From Gemmatimonadota bacterium (GTDB lineage: Bacteria; Gemmatimonadota; Gemmatimonadetes; Longimicrobiales; Gaopeijiaceae): DNA of 32,355 nucleotides. How positions within the stretch are numbered: position 1 is the first letter of the stretch; each line of letters begins with the position of its first letter. Shown here piece by piece: positions 27,694 through 32,355 of this stretch. Under the pieces are notes generated by a model. It saw only the letters and a list, made by a program, of their open reading frames with translations. It was not told the DNA's origin and searched no databases. A program made the position numbers and the translations under genes. The stretch is from positions 1-32,355 of the forward strand of contig JAJDVR010000184.1 of assembly GCA_022826025.1 (NCBI GenBank). The letters are read 5' to 3'.

Positions 27694-28607
27694 CCGGGGA
27701 ACGGGACAAGCCGGTCGCGAGGGCTTTCCGGGAAGAACTCTTCGCGGACTACCTGGCCTTCGAGCGAGGGCTCTCGGCGAGCACCCTGGAGGCGTACGGG
27801 CGCGATGTCGCACGGCTGATCCGGTACCTGTCGGGCCGGGGCATCGTCCGCCCGCGGGACGTCACCCGCCTCGAACTCCGGGACTATGTGTACTCGCTCA
27901 AGGACAGGGGCCTGGCGCCGACCTCGATCCGGCGCGCCCTGTCGTCGATGCGGGCGTACTTCGCCTTCCTTCTGGAAGATGAGGCCATCGAAACGGACCC
28001 CACCGAGCAGATCGAGTCGCCGCGCGTGTGGCGAACCCTCCCCGGAGTGCTGAGCATGCGGGAGACGGAACGCCTGCTGGAGGCGCCGGACCTGTCCGAT
28101 CCGCTGTGTTGGCGCAACCGGGCCGTCCTGGAGCTGCTGTACGCGACCGGCATGCGCGTCTCGGAACTCACGGGGCTTCCCCTGCACAGCCTCGACCTCG
28201 AGGATCGCACCTGCCTGGTGTACGGGAAGGGCGCGAAGGAGCGCATGGTACCCTTCGGCCGCGCCGCCGGGCGTGCGCTGGTCCGCTATCTGCGGGACGT
28301 GCGGCCGGAGCTGGAGCGGGGCAGGAGCGAAGGGATGTTCTTCCTCAGCGCCAGAGGCCGGCCGCTCACCCGCATGGCGGTGTGGACCATCGTGCGCAAG
28401 GCGCGCGACCGGGCAGGGATCGAGAGACCCGTCTCCCCGCACACCCTGCGACACAGCTGCGCGACCCATTTGCTGGAGGGAGGCGCGGACCTGGCCGCGG
28501 TCCAGGAGCTGCTCGGCCACGTCGACATCGCCACCACCGAGATCTACACGCACGTGGACCGGGAATACGTGCACGAGATGCACCGGACCCATCACCCCCG
28601 GGGATGA
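27690..28607 (+). CDS. xerD: Site-specific tyrosine recombinase XerD
   Basis: FADYLAFERGLSASTLEAYGRDVARL, ATGMRVSELTGL, SPHTLRHSCATHLLEGGADLAAVQELLGHVDIATTEIYTHV; ATGA overlap with the DedA gene. Confidence 0.92.
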   Translation: MTGERDKPVARAFREELFADYLAFERGLSASTLEAYGRDVARLIRYLSGRGIVRPRDVTRLELRDYVYSLKDRGLAPTSIRRALSSMRAYFAFLLEDEAIETDPTEQIESPRVWRTLPGVLSMRETERLLEAPDLSDPLCWRNRAVLELLYATGMRVSELTGLPLHSLDLEDRTCLVYGKGAKERMVPFGRAAGRALVRYLRDVRPELERGRSEGMFFLSARGRPLTRMAVWTIVRKARDRAGIERPVSPHTLRHSCATHLLEGGADLAAVQELLGHVDIATTEIYTHVDREYVHEMHRTHHPRG

Positions 28608-28668
28608 CTCGAGAGAGCGAGTCCGGGGGGCAGCCCCGGCGGAGCCGCCGTGTGGGCCCGAAAGCCCG
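28608..28668. terminator. Intergenic hairpin cluster between convergent xerD and S41 genes, possible bidirectional terminator
   Basis: ccgggg-ggcag-ccccgg (28623-28639), cggcgg-ag-ccgccg (28637-28650), gggc-ccgaaa-gccc (28654-28667), all between the two stop codons. Confidence 0.4.
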
Positions 28669-30465
28669 CTAGCTTCCGCCGCCCGTGAGGCCGAAGAGTT
28701 CCGCCTGGTTGTCCGCTTCGCGCAGAAGCCTGACCGCTTCCGCCAGGACAGGATCGCGCTGGATCCGGAACCGCAACAGGCGCCCGTCGTCTTCCATGCG
28801 TTGAGACAGGTTGATCTCGAGCCGCCAGAGCAGGTAGCTCCGCGCCGAGGGATCGTCGAGGGTGGCGTCGGGTACCCCCGCATCGCGCAGTTCGGCGATG
28901 AACGCCTCGAGGATCTCCTCGGTGATCGTCGCCTCGGCGCCGTCATTGTCGACGGCCTGCGCGCGGTCGAACCCGATTTCGGCCAGCCTCAGCCCGAAGG
29001 GGAATTCGGCGGCCGTGGCTTCCTCCAGAAGCCGGCGCTCGACGACCAGCAGCGTATCGCCGTCGATCTCCAGATCCGGGAAGACCCCGCCGCCGCCCTT
29101 CAGTTCGCGCCCCGTTTCGGTGGTGAAGACGGGAAAGGCGGTGGAGTCCTCGGGCAACGGCCTCCCGTGTGCATCCCGCTGGCGGTGCAGCGAGCGGCCC
29201 AGCGGGGTGTACCACTCCCCGGTGGTCAGCTGCAACTGCCACCCCTCCGGAAGCGGGACCACGGACTGCACCACCCCCTTTCCGAAGGTGCGCTCGCCCA
29301 CCACCAGCGCGCGGTCGTGATCCTGGAGGGCCCCGGACAGGATTTCCCCGGCCGAGGCCGTAAAGCCATCGACCAGCACCACCAGCGACTTGTCCCCGAG
29401 GCTCGCCCCGTCCCGGGTGTACGCCGCATCCTCGTGATCGCCGGGCCCGCGCCTGGGATTGCGGCCGCGGGTGCTGACGACGCGCTTGCCGCGGTCGAGG
29501 AAGAGGTCCGTCAGGGTGAGAGATTCGTCCAGGTATCCCCCGGGATTGCGGCGCAGATCCAGGACGATCCCCCTGGCGTCCGCGAGCAGAGCGAATGCGG
29601 AGTCCATCTCGGCGGTGGAACCGCGGGCCACCCGGTCCAGCTGTATGTAGCCGATGTCCTCCTCCACGTACCCGGCGTGGACCGACGAGACGTGAATGTT
29701 GTCGCGCTCGATGTCGTGGCGAATGGGACTGGAAAACCCGTCGCGCTCGACCGACACGGCGACCATGGTGCCGGGCGTGCCGCGAATGCGCTGCGAGGCC
29801 TCACCGGTCGTCCACTCCGCGGCGCTCTCGCCGTCCACGCCCACGATCACGTCGCCCACCTGGATTCCCACCCGCTCCGCCGGAAACCCGCGGAAGACCG
29901 CGGTGACCGTGATCCGTTCGTTCAGCAGCTGGATCGCCACCCCGATGCCCGCGTAGTTGCCGGTGGTGGCTTCCTGGAACTCGTCCACCCGCCGCGGGCT
30001 GAGCACCTGGCCATAGGGGTCGTCCAGAGCCGCGATCAACCCCCAGACCGCGCCGCGCCACAGCATCGGATCGCCGGGCTCATCCACACCGGACCGCCGG
30101 ATGCTGTCGAAAGCGCTGAGGAAACGCTGGTCGTCCACCGTGCCGCGGCTCGAGGGGACTTCGGCTTCCGCGGGGATCGGATCCGAACCCGGGACGGAGT
30201 CGGCCGAGTCGGCGCGCAGCGCCAACAGGGCCGACGCCCCCAGCAACCCGTCGAGAGCCCCTCTCCAGAGCGTCGAGTCCGCGGGAGTGCTCCAGCTGTA
30301 GCGCTTGATGACCTCGAAGGCGCGCAGGAAGTGCTGGCCGTCCAGCGTTGCCGAGGCTCCCCCACCTGGCTGGCCGGTCGATCCGGTGTCCTGGCCCGCG
30401 AGCTCCAGGCCCCGGAACGGCAGAAGGAGCAGGAACGCTGCAAGGATGAATCTCGTGCGGGTCAT
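28669..30465 (-). CDS. S41 family C-terminal processing peptidase with PDZ domain, predicted secreted
   Basis: N-terminal signal-like MTRTRFILAAFLLLLPFRGL; ALDDPYGQVLSP, PDZ region GIGVAIQLLNERITVTAVFRGFPAERVGIQVGDVIVGVDG, catalytic FTASAGEILSGALQDHDRALVVGERTFGKGVVQ. Confidence 0.93.
   Translation of the reverse strand: MTRTRFILAAFLLLLPFRGLELAGQDTGSTGQPGGGASATLDGQHFLRAFEVIKRYSWSTPADSTLWRGALDGLLGASALLALRADSADSVPGSDPIPAEAEVPSSRGTVDDQRFLSAFDSIRRSGVDEPGDPMLWRGAVWGLIAALDDPYGQVLSPRRVDEFQEATTGNYAGIGVAIQLLNERITVTAVFRGFPAERVGIQVGDVIVGVDGESAAEWTTGEASQRIRGTPGTMVAVSVERDGFSSPIRHDIERDNIHVSSVHAGYVEEDIGYIQLDRVARGSTAEMDSAFALLADARGIVLDLRRNPGGYLDESLTLTDLFLDRGKRVVSTRGRNPRRGPGDHEDAAYTRDGASLGDKSLVVLVDGFTASAGEILSGALQDHDRALVVGERTFGKGVVQSVVPLPEGWQLQLTTGEWYTPLGRSLHRQRDAHGRPLPEDSTAFPVFTTETGRELKGGGGVFPDLEIDGDTLLVVERRLLEEATAAEFPFGLRLAEIGFDRAQAVDNDGAEATITEEILEAFIAELRDAGVPDATLDDPSARSYLLWRLEINLSQRMEDDGRLLRFRIQRDPVLAEAVRLLREADNQAELFGLTGGGS
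30025..30345 (-). repeat. Internal duplication of a 38-residue segment in the S41 peptidase N-terminus
   Basis: Residues 41-78 (LDGQHFLRAFEVIKRYSWSTPADSTLWRGALDGLLGAS) align without gaps to 110-147 (VDDQRFLSAFDSIRRSGVDEPGDPMLWRGAVWGLIAAL), 18/38 identical by eye. Confidence 0.75.
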
Positions 30466-30610
30466 GGCGACTCGTGTGAGGAGATGTCGATGGCTGAAGG
30501 GTAGACCCCGGAGGTCACGGACTCGTTCCCGGAGCCGGTTCGACCCGCATCGGCGTCGTGCGACCAGTTATCGTGCAATCGGATCGATCACCCGGCAACC
30601 GTCGCGGCGT

Positions 30611-30638
30611 TTGGCGGACCGCACGGTTATCATACCTT
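30611..30638 (+). promoter_or_regulatory. Candidate promoter for nadE
   Basis: TTGGCG (30611-30616), 16-nt spacer, TACCTT (30633-30638); an overlapping TATCAT (30628-30633) is an alternative -10. Confidence 0.3.
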
Positions 30639-30702
30639 GTCGGGAGGCATCCTGCTTGCCGCACCGCGAACCGGAACCTGCTCCCATGACGACGCGCCGC
30701 TC

Positions 30703-32355
30703 ATGAGCCTGAGACATTCGTCCCCCCTCGTCGCGGGACTGGTCCAGATGAAGCCGCGCAAGGGAGCGGTGCGCGCGAACCTCGACAGGATCGGCTCGCT
30801 GGTCGCGGACGCCGGCGACGACCACGACCTCCTCGTCTTTCCGGAGACCTGCCTGACCGGGTACTTCCTGCAGGGGGCGGTCGCGGAGCTCGCGTTCAGC
30901 GCAGGCGAGGTGGCCGACATGCTGGGCACGGCGCCCGATGGCGGGCCCGACCTGGTCGTCGGCTTCTACGAGCGGCATCGCCGCCAGATCTACAACAGCG
31001 TCGCGTATTTTTCCGCGAGCGGCGGCCGCTACCAGCCGCTGCACGTCCACCGCAAGATGTTCCTGCCCACCTACGGGCTCTTCGACGAAGCCCGTTTCGT
31101 GGAGCCGGGGCGCGACCTGCGCGCCTTCGACACGCCCCTGGGCCGCATGGGGATGCTGATCTGCGAAGACGTCTGGCACTCGCTGACCTCGGCCGTGCTG
31201 GCCCTGGACGGCGCCAAGGTCGTCCTGGTGCCCAGCGCCTCGCCGGCGCGGGGATTCCTCGCCGGAAGCGACCGCCCCGCCAGCATCAGACGCTGGGACC
31301 CGATCCTCGAGGGACCGGCGATGGAACACGGCGTCTTCGTCCTGGTCAGCCAGCTGGTGGGCTCGGAGGGTGGCAAGCTGTTCGCGGGCGGTTCGGTGGC
31401 GATCGCGCCCGACGGCACCACGCTGGCGCGCGCTCCGCTTTTCGAGGAAGGCGTGGTGACCGCCGTCCTCGACCGCACCGCCATCGACCGGCATCGCTTC
31501 GAGTCGCCGCTCCTCTCCGATCTTGAGCAGCAGCTGCCGAACCTGCGCGATGCACTGGCGCGCGCCGGCCGCAGACGGGGAAGGGACGCAGCGGCCCCGC
31601 CCGCGGCTGAGAAGGATTCCGGGGCAGGGGGCCGCGCAGTTCCGGCACGGCGCCAGCGAGCCACGACCCACGGTCCGATTCCGGGCGATGCCTCGATGCT
31701 CGACCTGAACCTCGAGCTCACCGAACGTGCCCTGGTGGAGTTCATCCGCGAGGAGATCGTGCGCCGGCGCGGCTTCGAAAAGGTCGTGATCGGGGTGTCG
31801 GGAGGCGTCGATTCCGCCGTATCGCTCTGCCTCGCCGTGCGCGCGCTCGGCCCGGAGAACGTCACCGGGCTGCGGCTGCCGTACGCCACCTCGTCACCGG
31901 AGAGCCTGGAGCACGCGGCGATGGTGCTGGAGGCGACCGGCGCCGTCGGCCGCACCCTCGACATCACGGCTTCGGTGGACGGCTACATCGCGCGCCACGA
32001 GCCGGACATCAGCCCGTTGCGCCGCGGAAACCTTGCCGCCCGCTTTCGCGCCCTCACCATCTTCGACCAGTCGGCGCTCCTGAGGGCGCTCCCCCTCGGC
32101 ACCGGCAACAAGAGCGAACGGCTGTTCGGCTACTACACCTGGCACGCCGACGACTCGCCCCCGGTCAACCCGCTCGGAGACCTGTTCAAGACCCAGGTGT
32201 GGGCGCTCGCGCGCCATCTCGGCGTCCCTGCGGAGATCGTCGAGAAGCCGGCCAGCGCCGATCTGGTGCAGGGGATCCACGATCACGACGAGCTGGGCAT
32301 CTCCTATCACGATGCCGACCCCATCCTGCACTGGTTCCTGCGGGGCTACTCGCCC
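30703..32355 (+). CDS. nadE: Glutamine-dependent NAD+ synthetase (nitrilase/glutaminase domain + NAD synthase domain), 3' truncated by window edge
   Basis: Frame 1 open to the window end (551 codons), absent from ORF track; nitrilase Glu/Lys/Cys context LLVFPETCLTGYF, HRKMFLPTYGLFDEARF, GMLICEDVW; P-loop VVIGVSGGVDSAVSL; GTGNKSERLFGYYT, KPASADLVQGIHDHDELGISY. Confidence 0.92.
   Translation, partial: MSLRHSSPLVAGLVQMKPRKGAVRANLDRIGSLVADAGDDHDLLVFPETCLTGYFLQGAVAELAFSAGEVADMLGTAPDGGPDLVVGFYERHRRQIYNSVAYFSASGGRYQPLHVHRKMFLPTYGLFDEARFVEPGRDLRAFDTPLGRMGMLICEDVWHSLTSAVLALDGAKVVLVPSASPARGFLAGSDRPASIRRWDPILEGPAMEHGVFVLVSQLVGSEGGKLFAGGSVAIAPDGTTLARAPLFEEGVVTAVLDRTAIDRHRFESPLLSDLEQQLPNLRDALARAGRRRGRDAAAPPAAEKDSGAGGRAVPARRQRATTHGPIPGDASMLDLNLELTERALVEFIREEIVRRRGFEKVVIGVSGGVDSAVSLCLAVRALGPENVTGLRLPYATSSPESLEHAAMVLEATGAVGRTLDITASVDGYIARHEPDISPLRRGNLAARFRALTIFDQSALLRALPLGTGNKSERLFGYYTWHADDSPPVNPLGDLFKTQVWALARHLGVPAEIVEKPASADLVQGIHDHDELGISYHDADPILHWFLRGYSP

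Noticed and set aside
27690-28607. Tyrosine recombinase as a possible mobile-element integrase
   Set aside because: Sequence matches chromosomal XerD, sits in a housekeeping operon, and no att-like repeats, tRNA or cargo genes are nearby.
28273-30504. 743-aa + strand ORF opposite the S41 peptidase
   Set aside because: Starts in xerD sequence in a wrong frame and continues antisense to the peptidase; composition is shadow-like and the - strand gene has clear catalytic motifs.
1-32355. Search by eye for CRISPR arrays, tRNA/rRNA genes, transposases, toxin-antitoxin or defence modules
   Set aside because: No regularly spaced repeats, no recognisable RNA genes and no such proteins in the ORF set; the window is almost fully explained by core metabolic genes.

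Overview
The window reads as a dense, mostly co-directional (+ strand) housekeeping region from a high-GC bacterium. Gene content and the UPF0182 protein make Gemmatimonadota or a relative plausible, but that is inference only. Order: respiratory complex I operon nuoB(partial)-C-D-E-F-G-H-I-J-K-L-M-N; phosphomannomutase/phosphoglucomutase; a large UPF0182 membrane protein; sucC-sucD-ndk; yceD(DUF177)-rpmF-plsX-fabH-fabD-fabG-acpP-fabF-ispF-DedA-xerD; a convergent (- strand) S41 C-terminal processing peptidase; and a nitrilase-fused NAD+ synthetase (nadE) that runs off the right edge and is missing from the ORF track because it has no stop in the window. I found no CRISPR array, tRNA/rRNA, transposon, phage or defence island, and no convincing new multi-gene system. 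The best second-look items are: (i) a CxxCxxC-x12-C cysteine quartet in NuoF at a loop that lacks cysteines in the homologues I can recall; (ii) a compact NuoG that keeps the N7 cluster motif; (iii) an internal duplication in the S41 peptidase N-terminus; (iv) a recurring promoter-like motif TTGNNN-N16-18-TANCTT before three transcription units, one of which would give a nearly leaderless yceD mRNA; (v) UPF0182 overlapping the phosphomannomutase gene.
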